In this document: positions 1 through 8,776 of the stretch, piece after piece
How positions within the stretch are numbered: position 1 is the first letter of the stretch
How the letters are laid out: the number at the start of each line of letters is the position of its first letter
NCBI GenBank assembly: GCA_002803225.1
Contig: NXFV01001533.1
Location: 1-24,068 of the forward strand
Direction: 5' to 3'
Length of the DNA: 24,068 bases
Source: Gamarada debralockiae
Lineage: Eukaryota; Ascomycota; Leotiomycetes; Helotiales; Hyphodiscaceae
Notes under the pieces: generated by a model
Told to the model about the DNA's origin: nothing
The model's database searches: none
Seen by the model: the letters and a program-made list of their open reading frames with translations, nothing else
Made by a program: the position numbers and the translations under genes

Positions 1-1316
1 CCGTCCTTGTCGGCTGAGTTCATTGAGGCCTTTGCACCTGCGTCTAAGAGCAGTCGAATTATGGTATCATTCCATCCTTGAACTATTGCTAGATGCAATA
101 GTGTCTTACCCTCCTTTTCGACTGAATTTCCTAGGTCCTTTGCACCTGCGTCTAAGAGCAGTCGAATTGTGGCATCGTTCCCTCCCTGGACTGCTGCTAG
201 ATGTAGGGGTGTCTTGCCGTCTTGATCAAGTTTATTGACCGAGTCTATTGCACCTATATCTAGGAGCAATTGAACCATAGCATCATTCCCCGCCCTGCTT
301 GCTGCTAGATGAAGTGGGGTCTTCTTATTATAATCGGGTAGGTTAACAAAAGCTTCCGAGCCTTGTCCTAAAAGTAATTTAACAGAAGATTTGTGTCCGG
401 AATTTGCCGCTATATGTAATGGTGTCCGTCCGCTGGAATCGAGAGCCGAGATTTGACTAATCGCGCCAGCTATTTGCAATAGCTCCTGTAGCATTTCAGA
501 CCATGTCCTATCCACTTCAGCCGCTAAATGTAGAATTGTAGAATCCTCTTTAGTTTTGACATTTATGTCTGCTCCATTCTTAATTATTATACGTGCGACT
601 GCCTGGCTGTTGTTTTGTATTGCATGGTGAAGAACTGTGCGCCCAGTATCGTCCTTACGATCCAGTGAGTTGCGAACTTCCTCCACTCGTAGCAATTTTC
701 CAACGTCATTAACCGAAGGTACGGAGCTTGAGACTATACGTAGCAAATCCAGCCATGGATCAGCCATCTGAGCATCGAAATTACCCTCGTATTTTTTTGG
801 TAGGCGTTCGATCAAATCTGGGAATATTAACTTTTGAATGACGCCGATGCTCGGAACACTGAAGATAGTAAAGCTGTCGAGAATGGACGCTGGCTTCTGT
901 ACAATGCGGCTGAATCTGGATTCTAAGCACCACTGGATATCGATGTGTTGAGCATATGGTTGACCGACGGCACTATTCGTATGGGTATTGACTTTGCTCT
1001 GGAATGTGTATTTCAGAGCCAAGTTGATTTTTACGTCAACTGCACCCTTGACGGCAAGATTGGCGTATTCGAAAGGAAAAGAGCGCTTGGAATCAAGTGG
1101 AGGCTGGTTGGGAGCTGAGGTTCGCGATTCAAGCCTGATAGATGTCGATGAGTGTTTCTGAGAAGTCGGTCGTTCTCTCGAGTGTAGAAGAGCTATATCA
1201 TAAGAAGTCTGTGACAACGCCAGTACCGCATATAGTTCCAGGCGCCAGAGAAACCTTAGAAATAGCTCGAACTTGGGGTCAAAGGTTCTGCACCGTGAAG
1301 AATACCATGGGTTTTG
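1..1316 (-). CDS. Ankyrin-repeat protein, partial (3' end outside window, 5' end unresolved)
   Basis: One minus-strand frame is open from 1316 to the left edge. Its C-terminal half is at least six ankyrin repeats, recognisable by TGRTVLHHA, STILHLAA, GRTPLHIAA, KTPLHLAA, GKTPLHLAA and GKTLLHLA followed by LLLDAGA-type helices, between about 655 and 1. The ~220 residues before them (about 1316-660) are not a domain I recognise. The frame has a TAG at 1317-1319, and its first in-frame ATG is at 765-767, so the true start must lie in an upstream exon or at that ATG. The text CTACTTCTAG just before 1316 looks like a 3' splice site. Fungal ankyrin arrays are protein-binding scaffolds, often attached to NACHT or HET-type domains, but no such domain is visible here. 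The last two repeats are nearly identical in DNA (about 27-60 and 135-170), suggesting recent repeat duplication. Ankyrin assignment is sure; gene structure is not. Confidence 0.85.
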
Positions 1317-1568
1317 CTAGAAGTAGAAAAATGAGGTTGAAATAGCAGAGCCTTGCGATGCGCCTCGCAAGGTTGCTCCGCCACGAATTCGCAGAACACA
1401 AAGCGCCACAATCTAGCTATCGATAGTACAAAAAAACAAGAAAGGGCCCTAACTCCTACCTATTGGCTTCAATAGATAACAAAAGAGATATTTGAGGGAA
1501 GACGCAATGTAGGAAATTTAGTTATCGTGAGTAATAAATTAAATAGAAACGAAAGCTCGCAAACTAAC

Positions 1569-1620
1569 CTGGGGTTTGAGATGCTAAATTGTGGGTAATC
1601 AGATCGGGCCGTTCGACCAT
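1569..1620 (-). other. Candidate first exon of the ankyrin gene
   Basis: An ATG at 1620-1618 (reading MVERPDLITHNLASQTP) is followed by CCAG/GTTAGT, a good fungal donor with the intron starting at 1568. The exon ends in phase 1. A phase-compatible acceptor for the ankyrin frame exists at ATATAG/CT (exon resuming at about 1194), but this would need a ~375-nt intron, so another small exon in between is also possible. This is inference from splice signals only. Confidence 0.3.
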
Positions 1621-1768
1621 ACAGATACGTGTAGACTTAGCTCATGTGATTGCGGGCTGAGAGATGTGACGCTGTAAAGGCAAGTGCCCGGAGTTGCAGT
1701 CGACCCGAAATACTCTAGTTTTACATATGTAGAGAAATATTTTTAGAAGTCCCAACTTTTTATGTGGT

Positions 1769-1793
1769 ATCACGTGGCAAGATCTCACGTGAT
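1769..1793. promoter_or_regulatory. Paired CACGTG (E-box) inverted repeat
   Basis: ATCACGTG at 1769-1776 and its reverse complement CACGTGAT at 1786-1793 form 8-bp arms around a 9-bp spacer. Each arm holds a CACGTG E-box, the site class bound by fungal bHLH regulators. It lies about 150 bp upstream of the candidate ankyrin first exon. The pairing is seen directly; any regulatory role is inferred. Confidence 0.35.
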
Positions 1794-1967
1794 TGCAAGT
1801 ATGGGGTTACAAACTCTGAGCTATGGTATTCTGATTCTGATGATGAAATCAACAGAGGAGCATGGACAGGTCGTCGTTTGAACTGAAACAGTAGGGTATC
1901 TGGAGCAGGCCATTGGTAAGGCAAGGTTCGTCAGTGACATGGTATGCTTGCTATAAAAGACTGATAA

Positions 1968-2142
1968 GGCCCTGTTTGGCTGCGGCAAACTGGACGATAA
2001 TCTGTGCCTCTGATTATTACTTAAAAATGTTAGCGATTGTTGCGATAATCTAGATTATCGACGAAAATAATCTCGTTTGGCCGCAACAATGTTAAATAAT
2101 CTGATCGATAATCTGAAGAGTTTTCGGGTGCCAAATAGGGCC
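1968..2142. mobile_element. MITE-like element with GGCCCTRTTTGGC terminal inverted repeats
   Basis: The ends are GGCCCTGTTTGGC (1968-1980) and, inverted, GGCCCTATTTGGC (2142-2130). They match at 12 of 13 positions, and at 19 of 24 if extended inwards. The 175-bp interior has no coding potential but is full of ATAATCT/AGATTAT motifs, including a perfect 18-bp palindrome CGATAATCTAGATTATCG at 2043-2060, as expected of subterminal transposase-binding repeats. GGCCCTGTTTGG-type ends are known from MITEs of the hAT and PIF/Harbinger superfamilies. I could not find a convincing target-site duplication (left flank ..GATAA, right flank GATGTG..), so the element may be old or its ends slightly misplaced. 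Confidence 0.55.
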
Positions 2143-2577
2143 GATGTGGGAAGAAAGTTAAAATCTAAATGGTCGAATTAGGAGTAGAAGTTTTAACTTC
2201 CCAAACCCCAGATTCTACCCCGCAGATCTTGAACACGTAGCGCTACTATCACCGGATTGCAAGTCTGAGCTTATAGAATCCACACGGATATAAGGACCAG
2301 TACATGCTTGGGAAAGAGTTCGCTAATGTGTAGGTATAGAGCTACCATGCAAGTATCAAATTTACGATTGGTACAGCGACAATTGGCAAGTTGCTCAATC
2401 CGCTTGGCATGAACTTTCTAAACGACAACGAAAACTAAAATAATAAGGAAAAACAAGTTGACAGCGAGAATTTAACTTTCTAAAATCAAAGGCTAAGAGT
2501 ATGTAGAAAGACATCTACATTTCACTATAGTTCAAACATTACGTTACATGACAACAACCCAAATTTCCCTCATCTCC

Positions 2578-4079
2578 CTAATGAAATCCATCCAACAAAT
2601 TCGTCCCCTCAGCCACCACACCCTGCAAAGCATTTGGATCAAATCCCAGCGCCTTCAAAATCGTAGGCGCAACCTGAGCCGTGCTGACACGATGCGGATA
2701 CACCGTCTTTACCAAACCAGGTGAACTCACAAAACAAGCCACCTTCCTATCATCCACACTCAGACCCCCGTGTTCCGCAATCTTCGCCGTGCTCGTAGTA
2801 TAAATAATGCCCATTTCAGGCTCAACAATGAAATCCGGGACAGCAGGATCTTTCGTCGGATCTCCATAGCCTAGGTAGGTGAGGCGTTCATCGGAAATAA
2901 TGTCCGAGATTTTGAGTTCGTTGCGCACCCGGTTTAGAGCGTTGACGGCTTTGTCAGTGTCAGCGTGGTTCTCGAGGAAGAAGAGCGCGATGTCATCTGT
3001 CGTGATGAAGGATACGTTGACGCCTGTTGCGGGGCCCAGGAGAGCTGGATCGATTTTGCCGTACAACTTAGGGTCGATGGGAGCTTGGCCGTGCTTGGAC
3101 GCCACCACAATCAAAGTGTCATCGAGTATGTTCTTGGCTTTGAGCGCAGCGACGACTTGTCCAAGGGAACTGTCAACGAAATCGATGGCCTTGAGCACCT
3201 CAGGCGTGAAGTCCAAGGATCCAGGAACATAGCCATAGATCTTCTGCGCAACAGACACAGCCTGGAAGTTACCACCGAAAAGGGTAGGTGTGCCCTTAAG
3301 CGCATCCTGGACTTCCGAATTCGCGGGTGTGTTGCCATCAATCCAGTCGAGGAAGGCGTTGACATGCAGTTGGTCGTAGGCGATGGTTGGGTCTACCTCT
3401 GTTGCGATTGCAGCGATTTCGGGAAAGTAACCTACGCTCAATCCCTTTCCTGAGGGACCGCGGACGATGTCGTAGGCGGGGTGTTTGTCTGTGTAGGCTG
3501 TTTGGTGACCAGCTGCTTCAACGACTTCGAAGATGGTGTTGACGCGTACACGTTGATGGGGGTAGAGGTTCGTGCATTTGCCATTGAGCATTGCTTGTGG
3601 GAGGTTGAGGGGGTCGATGCCTCCGGAGAAGAGCTCGCTGGAGTTGTAGTCTTTGGATTCATCGTAGGTTACTGGCCAAAGTTAGTAAAGCTATTCTGAC
3701 GGCCATGGAATTTTGACTGACCTTCTGCACCTGGAGGCCCCTCGCAATTGGTGCCTGTGGTCGAGAAAGGTGGCCAAAAGGTTCGATCGTACGTGTCATC
3801 GTACCAGACACCTGTAGTACGTGGACTGGCTCCTGTGACAAGGTTCATTGTCCCTGGGAACGAGTCTGATGGTCCCGAAGTATACGCATCTGTGTATTCG
3901 TAGCCGGTCGCAAGGAGGCTTGCAATAGTTGACTCTGGCCTTTTGGCAACGTATTTATCCAAATCACTACTGTGGAAGCCATCGATACTGAAAGCTGCTA
4001 CATACTTGTAGACCTTCTCGTCTCCCCAGGCTTGCGCACCGAGGGCCGAAGCAACAACGAGGATGGAATAAAGATGCAT
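2578..4079 (-). CDS. Secreted type I phosphodiesterase / nucleotide pyrophosphatase-like protein
   Basis: Two exons, 4079-3722 and 3671-2578, give 483 aa. The intron (3721-3672) has donor GTCAGT, branch CTAAC and acceptor CCAG, and splicing joins phase 1 to give ..GAEVTYDESKDYN... The start at 4079 begins MHLYSILVVASALGAQAWG, a clear signal peptide, so the enzyme is probably secreted or vacuolar. The alkaline-phosphatase-like fold is shown by FSIDGF (Asp33, metal ligand), PSDSFPG with Ser73 at the nucleophile position, LVTGASPRTTGVW, ASKHGQ late in the domain and AEHGGL near the C-terminus (metal His). Family members (PF01663) hydrolyse phosphodiester or pyrophosphate bonds of nucleotides and related substrates. 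Two departures from classic NPPs are visible: Ser instead of Thr as nucleophile, and KHG instead of DHG. The second, from memory, occurs in some alkaline-phosphatase-like families. The exact substrate is not predictable. Confidence 0.88.
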
Positions 4080-4981
4080 GATGAAAGAGAGCCTGGAATT
4101 GCCAATTGACAACGCGCTGAACTTGGAAAAAGCTGATGAGGAGATGGACACTATATACCTACTCAATTGACAAGAATGAGCCCCATTGTGGAAGGTAGAA
4201 ATCTACAATCATACAACTGAGCTCGTGGGGTAAGCTTGTGCGATGACAGAAGCTCTCTTCTAAAAAATTGTGACCTGCATGGAAGGACTACACGCAAACC
4301 CAATTGAATGGGACCGGAATGTCATTGGTGCGTCCGTCTATGGTAGGGTTCAAGGTATCCCCAGTGCACAGGCACGAGGAGCTCAAAAATTGCGGGATGG
4401 CCGCCGGGTTAACGCAGGGATCCGAAAAGGTACCGTATACACGTGGGTACAACCTCATGTTCAATTGGTATCATGTGCTGCCAATCCTGCATGTTGAGCG
4501 ACTGTCAAGATGCTTGTTCCTTCTGCCAAGACTTTAAAAAACGGCCCTGCGGGCCCCAAAAGCTCCGAAAGGAAGCTCGTAATTATTCTTTTGCGGTGGC
4601 TTGATTTTCTGTATGACTTCACGCGTTGCTGTATGGATTGTTGTCGGAGTTCAAAATTCGAGGATCTGCCAAATCCAAGTGGTCTAACGGAATAAATCTG
4701 CGCCGGCCACTCATCGAGTCACGTTTACCCCCACGTGCTTCCGTACTTCAATGACGGAATGAGTCAAATCCAAATTTTGCTGGTTGGTATTAGGTCATCG
4801 GCGGTCAGATTGCTCCGACTGAGCTGGAACCTGGAATTGGAAACAATGGACTGTCAACAAGAGCACGCGCCTTACCCGAAAGGTAATGTGCTCAATATTT
4901 CAAAGTCTCCTTGGGTATTTCGTAACTCCAGTATTTCAACGGCCCCAGTAATGAGAAATGCCAATGTACAACTCCAAAGGG
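4080..4981. other. Intergenic region, promoter side of the phosphodiesterase gene
   Basis: About 900 bp lie between the 3' end of the F-box-like gene and the start of the phosphodiesterase gene, both on the minus strand. Short open frames on the plus strand (for example 4270-4497 and 4735-5106) have no recognisable protein character. Besides the TATA box, isolated CACGTG hexamers occur near 4442 and 4732. I see no RNA gene or repeat. Confidence 0.55.
4152..4157 (-). promoter_or_regulatory. TATA box of the phosphodiesterase gene
   Basis: TATATA lies 73 bp upstream of the ATG at 4079, in the right place for a TATA-driven minus-strand promoter. Position and sequence are seen; function is inferred. 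Confidence 0.4.
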
Positions 4982-6850
4982 CTAGAAAAATGAACCCAGA
5001 ACATCATCCAGCTTCCTCTTCTTATTTCTCACTATTCCCGACGCCTGACGCTTACACGGCGCTGTTTGGGTCGGTGGGGGCTCACTGCCTGTTAATGACT
5101 GCGTAATTGGCCCGAGATAATCACGACCTCCATCCTTTTTGACAGAATCCGGTGGAGGGGCCTTGATTCGAATGAAAGCCATGCCTCGCAAAGTTGAAAC
5201 TGCCAAATATGGCTTATCTTTCCAGTCGTAGTTGGGGAGGCTCAAAGGGGAGTCGTAGTAATTGCCAGTACTAGATGACTTGCTTCCACTTCCGATTGAG
5301 GAAGACTCCAGCCACGACGGAGATTCTCCAAGACGAAGAGACACCACCGGAACAGAATTTACAAGTTCACTGCCCACGACTGCTTGATCACCAACGACGA
5401 CGCCAGCTCTCACAAGGTCGGTATCATTCCGCAGTTCGCCAATTCTGGCGAATGATCTGTAGGCTGCCAAATCCCAGTCTCTGTCTAGATGGCTTGAACG
5501 GAATTTGGGGGCAGACTTTGACTTTCGGAGTCGGGGGTTTGGCGGCTCCTTCTCCAGCTCACCAGCACTGGCTTTCGTATCGGAAACATCATGAACAACA
5601 TCATCAACCATATGCGCTAAACGTGGCACAGATGTCCTCCCGCTGGCAAGGAACGCTGGAACTTCTGCACGAGAGACTCGTCTGACTTTGGCTTCGTTCC
5701 ACAGGCGCTCTGAGTGGTATTTTGGAGAAGATATTCCTTCAATCCCAAGATTTGCCCGCATCAATACCGCCCGTTCCACGCAAGCCTTTTCCAGAAGACC
5801 AAGAATATTGGTGTCAAGAGTTGCCTTCCATCCAAGTCGGGTCGCCTCAACCCTTACGTCTGGGTCAAATCTACATCCCTTGACATCATATAGAGCCAGA
5901 GCTGGGAAGTCATTAACATAGGCGAGTGATTTACCGGTTACGCCTTCATGATTCCAGAGCTTCAGAATCCTCAAAACAGAGAAGGCACCGTCTTTCAGTG
6001 CCGCCAGATGCCAGGACCGCAGTAGTCGATCTCCAACTGCGAGATTTTCAACTCCCTCAGTATTGATGATCTCGAGGACGCCTAGATTCGCGACACTGGA
6101 CAGCTTGACAAGATCCGAAACCGGGCAGAAGGTGGTGATGCTCAATGAAGTAATAAACTCGTATGACCTCGATGTAAGAGGGTTGGTGTACACATCAAGA
6201 CGACAATTGGGGACCGTAATATCTTGGTGATATCTGAGGAGGCTCAGGGAAAGTGCATCATCTTGGCGGAGAATTTTGGCGAAGATACTCCAAGTATTGA
6301 AGCACCTTGAACATCTTTGGCTCAAGTTAGAATGGGTGTCGACTAATGAAAGAAAATGAGCAAAATGCCAGAATTAGAAAGAATATAAGAGAATTGACAC
6401 CAACCTCTTGTTCACAGCGTGCCAAATCCGCCTCACAATCGAGATAGGCAAGCACTCAATTCCCTCGAGAGTGATGTCTGAGATGTTCTCCAGGATGCAT
6501 TCGATCGCAGCATCTTGTAGAGACCTAGCACCCTTAAAGCCTCGAATTTTGGAATTCTTCAATCCATCCAGGCGCTTCTGGTATTTCTCCAGGTCCTTTC
6601 TTCCGCTTCCCAATCTCTTAACATACTCCTCGTATTCCTGGTCGTTTCGATAGCTTGCTCCCTTCACAAGTCGACTGTCTCTCGCCCAATCTCGATCGTC
6701 AGAGCTCTGAAGCGCGGCAGTTGTCTCCAAGTAGACTTGGCCTGTTGACTCGTCGTACTTGGCAAAGTTCCATCGCGTGATATCTGGTCTCTCACTGCCA
6801 GTTTCTGGCCGTTTTTTGGTTCTATTTCGTTTGGGAAGAAGCCACTTCAT
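4982..6850 (-). CDS. Conserved fungal F-box/LRR-like protein, function unknown
   Basis: Exons 6850-6405 and 6314-4982 give 592 aa. The intron (6404-6315) runs from AG/GTTGGT to GCCAAAG, with a CTAAC branch 11 nt before the acceptor, and joins ..WHAVNK-R-CSRCFNTW... I chose the ATG at 6850 (MKWLLPKRNR) because the frame is closed by TGA just above 6910. The N-terminus is basic and charged. Residues ~111-160 (LQDAAIECILENISDITLEG.. LPISIVRRIWHAV) resemble an F-box-like helix set. The following ~150 residues, with ITSLSITTFCPVSDLVKLSS and ANLGVLEIINTEGV, read like degenerate leucine-rich repeats. The rest is low-complexity and Ser-rich. The C-terminus has a basic cluster (KRQ..NKKRKL) and ends DDVLGSFF. 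If the F-box-like reading is right it would be an SCF substrate receptor, but this is weak. It shares a divergent promoter region with the J-domain gene. Confidence 0.75.
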
Positions 6851-7175
6851 TGCAGAGGTTGATTGGTTGCCTCCTCGAATTCGATCATCGTCCTCAATAA
6901 ATAAACGCACTCATATGCGCGACCTCATGTTTGTCACAAGACCTGAAGCCTCAAGTTCAGGTCGAACAAACGCGTGGGTTTCAGAAAGATTGAGCACGGT
7001 CCACGATATCTTATCGGAGTACCGAGTAAATGCCGAGTCGCCGACCTACAATAGTTTAGCCCCCATGGACTGAGCAAGATTCACACGACCTACTCGTTCT
7101 TAAAGTATGAATACCCCTCATCCGATATGATCGAGATCGATATGTGCCAGTAATCATACTGGCTCGCTGTCAGTC
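6851..7175. promoter_or_regulatory. Divergent promoter region between the F-box-like and J-domain genes
   Basis: 325 bp separate the ATG of the minus-strand F-box-like gene (6850) from the ATG of the plus-strand J-domain gene (7176). Both promoters must lie here or in flanking transcribed sequence. I see no strong TATA box or repeated motif. Confidence 0.5.
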
Positions 7176-8144
7176 ATGCTCAAGAAATCAGGAATCCTGC
7201 TATCATGTAGCAATTTACATTCTCTTCACCCTTCGTCCTCGAAGTCTATGACGCCACCATCTCACACGCCTCGATACTCCACGGGAAATCAACAACAATG
7301 TCGACTTTATGCTATGGTCAGTGATGGCCATAGGAGACATCATCATAGAGAACTTCGCTGGCCGGAAGTCACGTCTGCGAATACCATCCCGTCGCCGTAC
7401 CAGATCTTCAACCAGAAGAAAGGATCGAAATATTCCAAGCAGAGGTTCTACGAGCTTGTAAAGATCTATCATCCTGACCGGCACGACCCCGATTCGCACG
7501 ATGATTTATCATACGATACGAAGCTGGAGAGGTACCGGTTGGTCGTAGCAGCGAACGACATCCTCTCGGACCCAGTCAAACGAAGTGCCTATGATTGCTA
7601 CGGAGCAGGATGGAACGGAATGCCGGACGTTCGCAGTCCACGAGATAATTCCGACTCGACATCACAATGGGGTGGCTACAATGGCAGAGGATGGAGCGGG
7701 GGTCCTAACGGCCCCAGCCAAAACGCAACGTGGGAGGATTGGGAGAGATGGTACCAACGGGAATCGCAAGGTCCGCAGAAGCCAAGATATGTTTCGAACA
7801 GTGCTTTTGTGGCATTGATCGTTATGTTTGCAGCTCTCGGAGGAGTTGGACAAGCTACTCGGGTTGGGAATTACTCGATGAATTTTTTAGAGCAACGAGA
7901 TGCTTTGCATGACACTATATCTAAGGATCTGATGAGGAGGAGGAAGGAAACTACGACTGGATTTGGAAGTAGGGAAGAGAGAATTCATCAGTTTTTGAAG
8001 CAAAGAGACCCGTATGGATATGGAGTTACGGATCCGAGGGAAGAGAGTTATAGGAGACTGTTACCTCCTCCTGAAGTTTGCTCGAGCGAAGACATCAAAG
8101 GACGGTCAATGGACATCTATCATCCGAAGGATAATCCTCGATGA
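7176..8144 (+). CDS. Membrane-anchored J-domain (DnaJ/Hsp40-type) protein, probably mitochondrial
   Basis: Single exon, 322 aa, ATG at 7176. The J domain spans about residues 72-143 (SPYQIFNQKK.. YSKQRFYELVKIYHPDRH.. YRLVVAANDILSDPVKRSAYDCYG) with the Hsp70-activating HPD at 99-101. J domains stimulate ATP hydrolysis by a partner Hsp70. The N-terminus (MLKKSGILLSCSNLHSLHPS) is basic, Ser-rich and lacks acidic residues, like a mitochondrial presequence. A Gly/Asn-rich stretch (residues ~157-183) is followed by one hydrophobic segment at about 208-226 (NSAFVALIVMFAALGGVG), so it looks like a single-pass J protein with the J domain on the N-terminal side. It has no zinc-finger or C-terminal substrate-binding domain, so it is a class C (type III) J protein. 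Mitochondrial targeting is inferred; the J domain is certain. Confidence 0.88.
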   Translation: MLKKSGILLSCSNLHSLHPSSSKSMTPPSHTPRYSTGNQQQCRLYAMVSDGHRRHHHRELRWPEVTSANTIPSPYQIFNQKKGSKYSKQRFYELVKIYHPDRHDPDSHDDLSYDTKLERYRLVVAANDILSDPVKRSAYDCYGAGWNGMPDVRSPRDNSDSTSQWGGYNGRGWSGGPNGPSQNATWEDWERWYQRESQGPQKPRYVSNSAFVALIVMFAALGGVGQATRVGNYSMNFLEQRDALHDTISKDLMRRRKETTTGFGSREERIHQFLKQRDPYGYGVTDPREESYRRLLPPPEVCSSEDIKGRSMDIYHPKDNPR

Positions 8145-8776
8145 AAGCAACGTTCCAGAAGATCTAGCGATGAGCCGGCATCTAACGGTAGCTGCGCGGC
8201 AGCCTAGCCTGGCGGTTTGGCCATTTCTCAAGCCCAATCGATCTACACTCTGTCGCCAGCCCAAACTCCATCCGGCCTTCATTGTCAAGGCCGGAAATGT
8301 TGAGATGCCAATGAGTACCATGGCCTTGGCCGGCAGCTCTCAGAGCTTCTATGGGAGACCTTCTTGGTCAGATGCAACGGTGGGACACTAAATGCATGAT
8401 GATAATAGATTGTATGTCGGACGAGATCACCTCGAGGCTATCCCGTCTGAAGGGAGTTGCGTGGAGTTCAATGGATCTTCATGAATTAGCTGCTTCAACT
8501 TATGATACATATCAATACATATCAACGAATAGATGAATGGTTGAAGTAGAAATGAATATAATACTACATGCTGAATTACAATTGCATTCACGAAGTGCCA
8601 ATGTGTACATAAGAAAGTCGTCGTCATGTCTCGACTTAGCCTCATGATTGGGCTGACTTGATATCAGCCGAAGGCATCGCCTGTTTTAACTTGATTCACA
8701 TCGCCACACTTTCCAATTAATTCCAACAACATAAAAGCCCAAACAGCCCTCAAATCCATCTCGCCATCATCCAAAA
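8145..8776. other. Intergenic region and chitinase promoter
   Basis: 632 bp between two plus-strand genes. No coding frame is convincing. An ATAAAAG TATA-like box lies at 8731-8737, about 40 bp before the hydrophobic N-terminal reading frame of the chitinase begins (8777). Transcription would then start close to 8765. Confidence 0.5.

Larger units (their letters stand above)
1621..2577. other. Intergenic region without a gene
   Basis: No frame on either strand looks coding. The stretch separates the 5' side of the ankyrin gene from the 3' end of the phosphodiesterase gene. It holds the paired CACGTG sites and a MITE-like element, both listed separately. The rest is AT-rich sequence in which I see nothing. 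Confidence 0.6.

Noticed and set aside
1142..1345. 67-codon plus-strand frame MSMSVSEKS..
   Set aside because: It lies antisense to the continuous ankyrin-gene frame, which has clear downstream homology.
4270..5106. Several plus-strand open frames of 61-123 codons
   Set aside because: They overlap in different frames, lack good start context and partly lie opposite the F-box-like gene's 3' end.
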